Positions 39,001-48,471 of a stretch of 64,000 nucleotides of DNA are shown here, piece after piece (within the stretch, counting starts at the first letter, position 1; each line of letters starts with the position of its first letter). This stretch comes from Haematococcus lacustris. Taxonomy: Eukaryota > Chlorophyta > Chlorophyceae > Chlamydomonadales > Haematococcaceae. The notes below the pieces were generated by a model. The model had not been told where the DNA came from and made no database searches. It saw only the letters and a list, made by a program, of their open reading frames with translations. Where the stretch lies: positions 9,184,358 to 9,248,357 of the forward strand of contig JASKMD010000029.1 of the NCBI GenBank assembly GCA_030144725.1, given 5' to 3'. Position numbers and translations under genes: made by a program.

Positions 39001-39305
39001 CTGCGGAACGTATATATCACCAGCCAGGTCTGCAGCCGGGTCAGCAGCAGGATGCCTTAGGAGCATCTGGGCGGCCGGGTGGACCGCAAGTGTCTCAGCA
39101 GCCAGGTCAGCAGCTGGGTGCTGCGGAGGAGGGCCTGGAGCTGAGTCTGGTGGAGTCGCTGCGCCTGGCCGTCAGCTTCCGCCTGCAGCTGAAGCTGGCC
39201 TTGGAGCGCTGCCTAATTCGGCTGAGAGAGCGGCGCCTGGGTGGGTGTGGCTCCAATCCATATCCTGTGCTGCTTCAGACAGCTGCTGTGCTTGATGTGT
39301 CGTGA
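33003..39305 (+). CDS. SET-domain protein methyltransferase, Rubisco-LSMT-like
   Basis: Exons: 33003-33116, 33703-33839, 34294-34489, 35070-35239, 35573-35670, 36222-36286, then the N gap, about 37307-37388, 38071-38229, 38323-38508, 38706-39305. Phases agree up to the gap and in the last three. Exon 1 encodes an Arg/Ala/His-rich, acid-free leader (LPSLRRHALRFQAHAARLTA), an organelle transit peptide by look. LISYITRNGGLVQHVEL begins the SET fold. SPLEPHLRLLP with LQYAPLQEDVL, and AVAVTISRSFGL, match the SET/iSET part of LSMT-type enzymes. The C-terminal exons (PTTIQEDRLLLKQL, LRLAVSFRLQLKLALERCL) fit the Rubisco-LSMT substrate-binding domain. The gap removes the NHS/catalytic part. Likely methylates a lysine of a plastid or mitochondrial protein. 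TGTAA follows at 39532-39536. Confidence 0.78.
33452..33527 (+). repeat. Dispersed repeat R1, copy 2
   Basis: Same sequence as 26917-27002, here in intron 1 of the SET gene, followed by further AGCAGCCACTA units to about 33580. Confidence 0.8.
33995..34110 (+). repeat. Intronic MITE-like element, copy B
   Basis: TTTATATAGCGTATGCTATG, TTGCGCTATGAAATGGTCAC and CATCGCGCTATATAA match copies A and C. In intron 2 of the SET gene. Confidence 0.7.
35405..35480 (+). repeat. (GAT)n and (GAG)n trinucleotide tract
   Basis: Intronic in the SET gene model (intron 35240-35572). It would read as an acidic Asp/Glu tract if exonic, but the phase of the flanking exons skips it. Confidence 0.75.
35786..35833 (+). 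repeat. (GGGGCA)n array
   Basis: About eight hexanucleotide units in an intron of the SET gene. Confidence 0.9.
36554..37053. other. Assembly gap (500 N)
   Basis: Exactly 500 unresolved bases, the conventional size for a scaffold gap of unknown length. It interrupts the SET gene. Confidence 0.99.
38239..38283 (+). repeat. (CCCTGA)n hexanucleotide array
   Basis: Seven copies in a short intron of the SET gene; related CCCTGA units recur at 50396-50445. Confidence 0.9.
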
Positions 39306-39319
39306 CTGATGGCTGGCTG

Positions 39320-39420
39320 CGCACGTAGGGCCAAACATGAGGACACAGCACATCAGTGCAAAAGCAGCGCGGCACTAGCGCTCACTCGTGATGGTTCATC
39401 CTGGCTGCGTGCATCACTTG
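39320..39420 (+). repeat. Dispersed repeat R3, copy 1
   Basis: GCGCACGTAGGGCCAAACAT through GGACACAGCACATCAGTGCA, AGCGCTCACTCGTGATGG and GCATCACTTG; about 90 percent like 43897-43998, same orientation. Confidence 0.75.
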
Positions 39421-41201
39421 TGTGGTGCCTGGTGGCTGGCTGAACATCACACATCGCGCAGTGCTGCCATCGCGTGATGCTGGCCTGCGGCATGCGGAAC
39501 AAATGACGTGCAGCTGTGGTCACACGCTGTGTGTAATGTGTGTGGTGCAGGCTTGGAGGTGTGAGGGAACGCAGTGATGAGGCACAGCCCTTAGCCTATG
39601 CAGTGCCCGTGGCAAGGTCCGAACCAATCCCAATGTCCCAGCAGGCCAGGACGGTGAAAGGCGTGAGGGTTCATGGGGCATCAGGTCCTATACGGTGCCC
39701 ATGGCGAGGTGCGGTCAGCTTTCACCTTGCTTATCACCTATGGCACCTTGCCGGTATGGCACACCTTGCTGTGACCCTTGGTGGTTGGTAGAGAAAGCAT
39801 AGGGGTGGGCCTGGCACATAGTACTCAGCATCACAACACAATGTCCTTGCGCATATTGAAGCCCGTGCCTAGTGGTGGAAAGGCTGTTGTAAAGGTACGC
39901 TGTCACTAGATACCTCGTTGTAACCCTAGTGGCTGGTGCCATATGCATGAGAGTAAAGGCCGGTCCTTTCCCGCGTTTGGTGTGCCGCTATGGCTACACG
40001 CAGGAGCTGGTCCTGCATTTGTTATGCGCGCAAGGCAAGACACCACCCTGACCGGGGCGCGCTTTACTGACACATGCCGGATTGTTGTGACACTGTTCAA
40101 CTGCTGTGCTGGGTTGAGCCCAGCAAGAAGTACTCGGCATTAAAACACCATGTATTGCGCAAGTGAGGGAAACCATCACTGCAAGTGAAAATCCTGAGGT
40201 ACACACCGACTGAGACTGGATGCAAGCGCTACGCCTCACAACACCTGACAAGCAAAAGCTGAGCGTTGTGGTGTCCTAAGTGATGTCCCAGTACCTAGCA
40301 TGAGCATACAGGACGACGACTGGCCCGAAGGTCCACAAAGCCCCTGTCATCATGACCAGACATTAGCGGGCGTGCTGTCAGTGGCGGCCACACCAGAAAC
40401 GTGCCGTTGGCGCCTAGCAGCTTCTGCTGCACCTCAGCTCGCCATCACACAAGGAACCATGACCACTTGGCAGTGGCAAGCCACAGGGGAGGCTGGCAGA
40501 CCGACCTTGGGCCAGGCACAGTAGCCCCAGGAGCAGCAGGGCCGGTACCGCGCTCTTCATACCGCGTTTCATTCCTGCAAGCGAGGGACGGGGCGGCGAG
40601 GAGGTTATTGTCCAGCCTGGCAGGTCATGCGATCACGGCCGGCCCGGGCAGGTGGAAACTGCGACTACCGTCCCCCAGCTACGCGACAGCCTCGCATAGA
40701 GCCGCCCCAATCCCCAACTCCCAGAGAAGCGAGCAGATCGTGCGACTAGCATATAGCGTGAATTACCTTCGGTTGCGCCGCATCGTCTGCGAATGCTCGT
40801 ATGTGCTTCTTGCGGCGCACACCCTCAGCTGCCTATGAAGCTAGTGCGGGTCATCTACGATGAAACTTGCATTGGCGTGCGACTTTACAATGCGTAGCGA
40901 CGTGGGCCGTTGAGACGTCCAGCAGCGATGTGAGGTACAGATGTCGCGACACTCTGGGCACGTGAGACTCAGCTGTGACACGCCTGATAAAATGTTCGCA
41001 TGGGTCAGTTTGGGTCACACAGGCCAACTCAGGACATCGCGTTTGCACCAGCCCGCTCTATAGCTCAAGCCGTGTCTGTGTCGCTGGCCTCTAGTACGGC
41101 CGCGATGGTGGTGGGCGAAGATGTTTCCCCGCGGATGAGCCTATAGTAGTGGTCTCTATCACTGGGCATCCCACAAATTGTTCTAGCGACGCGTTGCAAA
41201 A
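39421..41201. other. No gene recognised
   Basis: No conserved exon on either strand. Low GC relative to the genes, composition mixed. Confidence 0.4.
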
Positions 41202-41688
41202 TCACGTGACTGTCCAGTCGAGCGCAACAGGAGCCGGAGGTGCATCTCTAGTCCTAGTTGGCCCAGGTACGTGGCGTGATACTAAAAAACGCGACATGCC
41301 CCATGCCTTGGCTGACCGGAATTCGGTGTTCCTGTGACTGGCGCCAGGCACTAGCCAGGGCTCCATCCGCGACCCTTGTCACACACATGTGTCCGTAGCA
41401 AGCACATCTACATAATAGGTAAGATTGTTGCAACATGCAAGTGAGGTGTGAGTGACAGCTTCACAGCAAGCCCATGGCACGCCCAGCCATGCCACAGCCA
41501 TGAGAACTAATAAAATCGTATGCCACTTTGCTAGTGGCCTGTTATCACCCCAATGAAACTACAGCCCAAGTTGCATGTGGCAGTGACGATGCGTTCAGCA
41601 CTAACATGGGTATGCAGCCCCCCGACCTCATGTCCTCTCACTACCACCATGTGCCATCCTACTTGGCTGCAGGAAGGCATGCCAAGGT
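41202..41688 (+). repeat. Left inverted arm
   Basis: Pairs with 43051-43541. Contains ACGCGACATGCCCCATGCCT, CACACACATGTGTCCGTAGC and CCTGTTATCACCCCAATGAA. Confidence 0.85.
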
Positions 41689-41793
41689 TCCAGCACCCCA
41701 ACCAGGGCAAATGCGTGCTCTGTTGCAAGTGCACTTTCCCCAACGTCACCAGGGAGTTCTATGCATGGGTAGCTGTGGGTGTGCACGGATGGG

Positions 41794-41958
41794 ATGGAGG
41801 TGGCATGGCGATTGCGTCATGAAGCCTTGCGCCTTAAGGGTACCCTCACTCGTGCCCCCGAGTACAAGCTGTGTGTCATTGGGCCAGCCAGTGTTGTGGA
41901 CAGCCAGTTGAAAGCGGCTTGTGAAGCCAAAGACCTCGCCCTCATTGCTCACCGTTGA
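41794..41958 (+). CDS. Possible 54-aa coding fragment inside the inverted-repeat element
   Basis: From an ATG at 41794: MEVAWRLRHEALRLKG, APEYKLCVIGPASVVDSQLK, ending DLALIAHR-stop. Protein-like composition, no family recognised. It may be the 3-prime end of a spliced element protein; a Cys-containing stretch (KCVLCCKCTFPNVTREFYAW) lies just upstream in another frame. Confidence 0.25.
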   Translation: MEVAWRLRHEALRLKGTLTRAPEYKLCVIGPASVVDSQLKAACEAKDLALIAHR

Positions 41959-42670
41959 AAGAAGAAAGAAAGAAAACTACTCCGGTACAAACCGGCGTGC
42001 ATTAAGGGAGGAGCTTCCGCCTGTGGCGCGGCCTGCTCCCACCTCCAAACGTTGGACACAGGCTGGACATGTCCCCATCAAGCTGCCCTAGCTGTAGCCA
42101 CAGACCACAGCTAGCACCCAAGGCAAACAAAGAGGCATGAGAGGAGCAAAGACTAGTGCACTCGGCAGCTGGCCTTATCTCTTCTCCTCGTTGACGAGAG
42201 CAATTCCAGCCTTGTCCGCCGGATGTCGCACTAAAAGCTGAAGTTCAGGCTCCAAAAGTCCAAACTTCAGCTGTCAGCCAACGTTCCGCGTTGAGGTAGC
42301 TCTGCTCCCTCCTTGACGACGCCAGCAACTCCACAACAGCTCGATGACCCGCAGCGGTCGTGTGCGGCACCCGGACCTCATTTGTATTCCGCTGGACAAA
42401 GCGGTGCCCGTTCAAGCCTGGGAAGGCTGTCCCGTTGCATCCCGATTTATATACCGCTGGGTGCGGTGGTGAGGTAGCTTAGCCAATCCGTGCGACCGAA
42501 GTCAACGCGGATTGTTACCAGGGCCACCACGTGGAGGTGCCTCACCGCCAGCCCCGCTCACCGTTGTTGCGTACAGCTTTGTCAGAGACGGTACCAAGCT
42601 GCGAATGGAGCACCACCGTTCTCCCAAGAGCCAGCGCCTGCAGCCAGGATGGTGGGGGAGGACTCAACCC

Positions 42671-42698
42671 TTCTTCTTCTTCTTCTTCTTCTTCTTCT
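42671..42698 (+). repeat. (TTC)n microsatellite
   Basis: Nine TTC triplets within the inverted-repeat element. Confidence 0.95.
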
Positions 42699-43050
42699 GC
42701 CACAGGAACCAATGTCACCTTCAAACCGCCAAGCCTCATGGTAAGATACCTCAACATCAGCATCAACCATCGCTCACATGCACTTACATGCACTAGCTCT
42801 CACTTGCACTCAAGTCAGATGCCCCCTTTGCTGTGCATGCAGCATTCTATCGGTCAACGGGCGGCTGTGGCAGTTCAGTGACCCACCATCCTGGCAGCAC
42901 CATCCAAATGCTCAAGCCTTGTGGGCAGCTCATGCCCTCCCTTACCTACCGGCTGTACGCTTGCCGGCCACCTTTCACCACCTCCCAGCACTGAACCAAC
43001 ACCCCACTCAACTCCTCCAAGCATCAGCCCCACCCCTCCTCAACATAGAC

Positions 43051-43541
43051 ACCTTGGCATGCCTTCCTGCAGCCAAGTAGGATGGCACATGGTGGTAGTG
43101 AGAGGACATGAGGTCGGGGGGCTGCATACCCATGTTAGTGCTGAACGCATCGTCACTGCCACATGAAACTTGGGCTGTAGTTTCATTGGGGTGATAACAG
43201 GCCACTAGCAAAGTGGCATACGATTTTATTAGTTCTCATGGCTGTGGCATGGCTGGGCGTGCCATGGGCTTGCTGTGAAGCTGTCACTCACACCTCACTT
43301 GCATGTTGCAGCAATCTTACCTATTACGTAGATGTGCTTGCTACGGACACATGTGTGTGACAAGGGTCGCGGATGGAGCCCTTGCTAGTGCCTGGCGCCG
43401 GTCACAGGAACACCGAATTCCGGTCAGTCAAGGCATGGGGCATGTCGCGTTTGATGGTGCTCGCGCCACTTACCTAAGTGTCAACTAGGACTATAGATGT
43501 ACCTCCAGCCTCCTGTCGCGCTCGACTGGGCAGTCACGTGA
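43051..43541 (-). repeat. Right inverted arm
   Basis: Reverse complement of 41202-41688 with scattered substitutions. Confidence 0.85.
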
Positions 43542-43896
43542 CAGTGCACGGTGATGCGATAGGCATTCTGACCCGTGCGACCTTACAACTACAAGCCTCC
43601 AGTAGCAAGCTTGCGTCTCAAGCACATTCAATGTGGAGGGCGCCACAGGCTTCAGGCCAGGCACAACCATCAGCGGGATTCAGCGCAAAAGTACGATTGC
43701 AACGCTCCAGGCGCAACTGCTATCCGTGGCCTATGAGCTCCGTTCGTCAAAATTTGAATTTTCCTCAGGGCGTGTCACAGCTGAGTGAGACGCGTCTCAA
43801 ATCAACAATTGGCGAGTGTGAGAGGTGTGAGGGATTGGCCCGGGGAAACTGGCGCGTGGCACCGGCACGGCACCTCTCGCGCAGATGGTGCAATCT

Positions 43897-43998
43897 GCGC
43901 ATGTAGGGCCAAGCACGAGGACACAGCACATCAGTGCAATGCCAGCGCGGCAGTAGCGCTCACTCGTGATGGTCCATCCTAGCTGCGCGCATCACTTG
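43897..43998 (+). repeat. Dispersed repeat R3, copy 2
   Basis: Counterpart of 39320-39420; the two copies flank the inverted-repeat element in direct orientation at about 1.9 kb and 0.36 kb. Confidence 0.75.
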
Positions 43999-44532
43999 CG
44001 AAATGATGGAGAGGCAGGTAGGCAGATAGAAGGGATGATATGAGGAGACCGGAGGGGAGGTGGTGCAGAGCACGTTACATAAGCTGAGGATCGGGGTTAG
44101 GCCCCTGGCAGGCTTCCCTTCACTTCCGCCTCCCAGCCCAGCTGCCTCACCCTTCACTGGTCACTGGAGCACTGTTTGGAGGCCAATGGCGCCGGCCATC
44201 GTCATAGCAGGAGGTCAGTGCGTGACGTGGCGTGCTCGACCACATCACCAGCTCCTTAGCTCCTCAGGAAGGAGTGTCCGCGATGGAAAGGGGAAAGGGC
44301 TAGTGTAAATGCGCAGTAAGCATGGGGGTTGACACAAGTCGATGCTATCACGTCACGGGCGTACTTCTCTGTGTAGTTGATGCGCCGCGCGGTCAAACTT
44401 TGTCATTGCGCAGTTTCTCAGGCGTTTGCAGACAGCGGCGTGCAAGGATGCGAACGCAGGCACGTGCCCCGGGTAAACTTGCCTAGCGCTGCTGCCTGTA
44501 TCCTCATGTCCGCTCCTTCCGCTGCTGCACAG
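43999..44532. other. Probable 5-prime region of the NDUFAF3-type gene
   Basis: An open, basic stretch at about 44380-44470 (SNFVIAQFLRRLQTAACKDA) looks like a mitochondrial leader and abuts a donor in the phase required by exon 44533-44592, but no in-frame ATG was found. Confidence 0.3.
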
Positions 44533-47463
44533 GTTTGCAACAGGCTTTTCCAGAATTGCTGAGCCTGAGAAAGGCAAGACGCGGTTCAGTGGGTAGGTCT
44601 ACCAAGGCTGTCCTGTCCGATGAGGAGGGATTGCACATGGTTCCGGCATGCTTGCACAGGTACACAGCTGGGGGATTTGTCATCAACAATGTTCAGGTCA
44701 GTCACTGCTCTACACACAGCTGAAGCATTGCTGGCACCTGCTCACCATCTGTCACATGCCTGCTTTACTGCCTTAATCCTGCATACTGCGGTATACACCA
44801 CCACTGCTGTCACTTCCTAGTTGCCTGCACCACCTATTAAGCTCTTCCATGCAAGCTCATGAGGGCAGCTCTTACCCGGCAGCTGTTTGCAAGAAGCTCC
44901 CTCATCAGCCCAGTGGTCGAAAGTGTCAGGAGCGTCTCATGGGCGTCTCATCACACGACAGCTGCTTTTCAGAACCTTGGCCCTCAACCTTGAGCCTTCA
45001 TTGCAGTCGAACACACTAATTGTGAACCACTACAAAACAGTGTTTTTTCCTGTGTGGAGTTGCCATCGCATGGCATGCACATGGCCTATACATGGCATAC
45101 ACATGGTCATGGTCGCCTACCACCTACAGCATTGCCTGACCCGTTAGGGCTACACCGTAGAGTTGGCATGACAAAACATGCACTAATTGTAAGCTGATGC
45201 TGCAAGTGGGGGGGGGGGGCACACACTACTGTGCCTCAGCAGGCTGCTGCTCCTGTGCTTTGGGTGGCTTGTCTCGCAGCCGCTTGTACCCCAAGCCAGG
45301 GTACTCCTTGCCCTTGGCTGGCAGAGCTCCCTGGTCTGGCCAGTAGCACAGCTCCAGCGGGCGCCACTTGCTCTCCCCAATGCGCTGCATGTTCAGCGCT
45401 GCATTGCAGTCCCGGTCTACCCACCTGCCTGGCTGTGGGGCTGGTTTGGCTTTGGCAGCCTTGCCCTGGGCCTTGCCTTTGCCCTTTGCAGGTGCTGGTC
45501 CATGCAACTGCCCCTTTGCCCAACAGCCCATGACCTGGCTTTTTCGCACCAGGGTTGCACCACCCATGCAACCCAGCTCCATGCAGCATGGGTGATGCAT
45601 GGCACACCCAGCTTCCACCAGTAGTGCCCGCCACCATTGCTGACGTGCAATCAACTGCTCCTTAGGCGCTCTGCGGCTCACCTGCACACAGCACCAGCAA
45701 CACCTCGCCTCCCTCCGAACCCCATAATGCCATTGCCAAATCAACAGCGTCACGGTCACACTTTTGCATTCAAGCATTTGGGCTGTTGGCCAGTTTACAT
45801 GCCACCCGCCAGTCTGTTGCCTGCTACCATGGAGCATGCCACCCGTAGCACAGCCCCAGCTGCAGTACCACGTGCTTGCAATGCCTGGGAACAATCACCG
45901 ATAATGTGTAATAATATGTGTGGCAGGGACGGGTGATGCAAGCAGTGATGTAAGCCCTCCCCTAGCTCCTTCACCTTGACGGTGAGATGAGGTGAAATCG
46001 CCCTTGGGCGGATGCGTCGTCGCGTGTCAATGCTTCCTGCAGGTGCCTGGCTCTGTCATTGCTCAGTCTGACATGTACCTGATGTGGCGGCCCCGCACCA
46101 TGGCCGAGGTCACACCTGAAAGCCTGGTGTTCCTGGAGCTGATCACACCCACACCAGAGGTGTGACCGCTGCTTGCAAGGCAGGCGTTTTGGGAAACAAT
46201 GGCCACCCGCAACCAGCAGGACAGTAGAGTAGCGATTAGAAGGAGAGCAGGAGGTGGAGGACAGGGTCCAACATCAGTGCTTTGTGTGACCCACTGTCAC
46301 ACACTGCTCCCTGTCACACTCATCACACTTACCACACTGTCATCATCACCCTTGGCTTACAATGTCAGGCTCAACTGGCCGAAATAGCACAACCCCGGCA
46401 TTAGCTCCAGCAACACCAGCACTGTAGTGCACACAGCAGCAACAGGTCAGCATGTCAGCTGACAATCAGCTGCACCACCACAATCTCAGCGGCAGGCCCC
46501 AGTTCAACAGGGCATGGCAGGCTTAGCAATCGCAGGTTACTCTTGTGTCAAAAACAAATGAGCTTGCATGGGCATGGCCAACTTTGATTAAGCAGTCCTG
46601 GCACGGTGGGGCGCCATCTGCAATTGCAGCAAGTCAGCACTCCGGCAGCTGTCTCATCTTCAGGGAGCTGCCCAACATGCCTCCCTCAACCCTAGTGATA
46701 CATGCCAGGGCGTCATCAGCAACATGTGCCTGATGTTCTGGGCGCTGCTGCTTGGCTGAACGCAGGCTATGGGTATCTACTATGGGCGCTGCTGCTTGGC
46801 TGTGCAATAGCAGTTTGGCAGGGATGGTGACGCTGTGGGTCGAGGGCCTGTGATGTTGGTGCTGTGGGGCTGGGATCATGGCGATCAGCTGGGGTGGTGG
46901 AGCTGGCTGCAGGTGCTGGTGCTGGGGTGTGGTGCCACTGCCCAGCCTTTGCCCGCCCCTGTTGCGGCCTACTTGGCAAGCAGAGGCATGAAGGTGGAGG
47001 TGCTGGACTCGGTGGGTCCCATGATAGTCTTTTATGTGCTGCTGCTCCTGCCCTCCTAGGGCCACTAGACCCCAAGCCTCACCTGGCTATCATGGCTTTC
47101 TGCTTGTCTGCACGCCAGCATATTAGTGACCAATGCCAGGTGCCCTCATCACCTGTACATGCTATACTGTCACGCACTGCCCGCTGTCATGCTCTCTCTG
47201 TGACAATCTGCCCAGGGTCATGTAGTGAATGACATCAAGACATGGGCATGTGGTGTAACATGCCCCCACCAAACCTACCATCAGCTGCATGTGCTCACAC
47301 TGTACTGGTGCAGCGCAACGCCACGGGCTATTTCAACATTCTGAATGAGGAGGGGCGTGTTGTGGTGGGGGCGCTGCTGGCCGCCGACCCCTCCCTGCCC
47401 TTGCTGGAGGACCTGCCGGAGAAGAAGGATCCAATCTACGATAGGGCCTGGCTGAAAAACTGA
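44533..47463 (+). CDS. NDUFAF3: NDUFAF3/Mth938-domain complex I assembly factor (N-terminus unresolved)
   Basis: Exons 44533-44592, 44660-44696, 46043-46159, 46913-47011 and 47314-47463, all GT-AG with matching phases. Joined they read [121 protein letters not shown] and end DRAWLKN. The order GF-x-INN, MWRP, LELI-x-P, VLVLG-G, L-x-x-G and TFN/YFN-x-L-x-EEGR-x-V matches the DUF498/NDUFAF3 family, which acts in early assembly of mitochondrial complex I. The first coding exon and start codon were not settled. Intron 3-prime of 44696 contains an antisense Fanzor remnant. Confidence 0.88.
45113..45225 (-). other. Conserved 3-prime noncoding block, second Fanzor copy
   Basis: Homologous to 27071-27185 including the poly-C run and the CCCTAACGGGTCAGGCAAT and GTAGGTGGTAGGC words; a few substitutions (ATCATAG versus CGGTGTAG) give sites for covariation testing. 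Confidence 0.45.
45226..45495 (-). pseudogene. Fanzor C-terminal remnant (RuvC-III and tail only)
   Basis: Minus strand, ending at the same codon as the 27.2-kb copy: AKAKPAPQPGRWVDRDCNAA, LNMQRIGESKWRPLELCYWP, DQGALPAKGKEYPGLGYKRL. Homology to the other copy starts in the Lys/Gly linker (KGKGKA); upstream the frame stays open to 45894 but is unrelated. It sits antisense in an intron of the NDUFAF3-type gene. The RuvC-III Asp is kept, yet no other catalytic motif is present, so it cannot be a nuclease. Retention of the 3-prime end in each copy fits 5-prime loss during transposition or repair. Confidence 0.7.
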
Positions 47464-48471
47464 TGGCGGTGCTGTCGCTCGGCACTGGTGATGCAGCCGT
47501 GTTGCCATGCTAAGCAAGTGCGCATGCGGTGATGGGAGGCTGTGACTTACGGAATGACAGTTGTGTGGTAAAGACGTATTGCTGATTAGGTCAGGTCTTG
47601 TGTGGCCACTGCCCTTGTGGCACAGGCTTGGGTGATGGCCTTGCTTACAAGTGACTGGGACATGGAGACTAGCCACCCCATGGACTCAGTCTGGATGGCT
47701 GCCTCTTGATCAAGCACGAGGACATCACAAACAATGGCTGACATTAATTGATAGCTGCTGGTTCGGCGGTGACACGCCCACCCAGCCTTTCTTACCTCCC
47801 CTGCCTCTTGCCACAACTGGCAAGATTTCCTGACTGCTACTGCGTCCCGGGCGGTCGGGTTGGGAGCTGGGGAACGCAGGGATGGGAATAGTTCTGAGGC
47901 CTAGCGTATCACAAGGCTGTGGGTGGCGGGTGAGGCTCAGGGACGCGCAGGTCGCGGTCGGAGCCGGTAAGCGCAGTTGGTAATAGTGCGGGGGTCGGTG
48001 CGTGTCCAACAACTTGCCATGCCGTCTTGGTGGGATGGCACTGTCATAGCGGTCCTGGCAGATTTTGCGCCTGACGCGCGAAGGGTGGACGGCAGTACCA
48101 AGGCGGCTTCACGTCACCATTAATGCTACCTCAGACATCACGCAGGACCGAGTGCGTATCACAAGACGCGCACGAGCGGGTATTCGTCGGAACCAGGACT
48201 ACAATGCCGCTTCGTATTGAAAAGATGGTGCAGCTGTGCAGTTGTATGTGTGCATTGATGCGCTAGCAGCCTGTGTTTCATAGCAACTCATACTTTGTTT
48301 CGGTGTAGCATGAGGGCTGTATGGTTCAGGAGTTGAATGTGGAACATGAGGAAAACATAAAAAATGGATGTAGAAAAAAAATATATATAGGACAAAGACA
48401 AAAACATCAGATAATGAAACAACGACAATGAAACATCCCATCTTGAACCAAACCAGCGATGAAGTCAGACA
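47464..48471. other. Intergenic, promoter of CDIN1
   Basis: 1 kb between the NDUFAF3-type stop and the CDIN1 start, same strand. An A/T-rich patch lies at 48350-48400. No exon recognised. Confidence 0.4.

Larger units (their letters stand above)
41202..43541. mobile_element. Element with about 490-bp terminal inverted repeats
   Basis: The left arm (41202-41688) and right arm (43051-43541) are inverted copies, over 90 percent alike by eye, both ending outwards at CACGTGAC and inwards at GGCATGCCAAGGT. The 1.36-kb interior holds a short coding-like segment (41794-41958) and a (TTC)n tract. No clear target duplication was found at the outer ends. Long inverted arms are typical of Mutator-like or fold-back DNA transposons; the interior shows no recognisable transposase. 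Confidence 0.72.

Noticed and set aside
45496..45894. N-terminal extension of the 45-kb Fanzor remnant
   Set aside because: The frame is open but shares nothing with the other copy and has no RuvC motif; probably intron sequence of the host gene.
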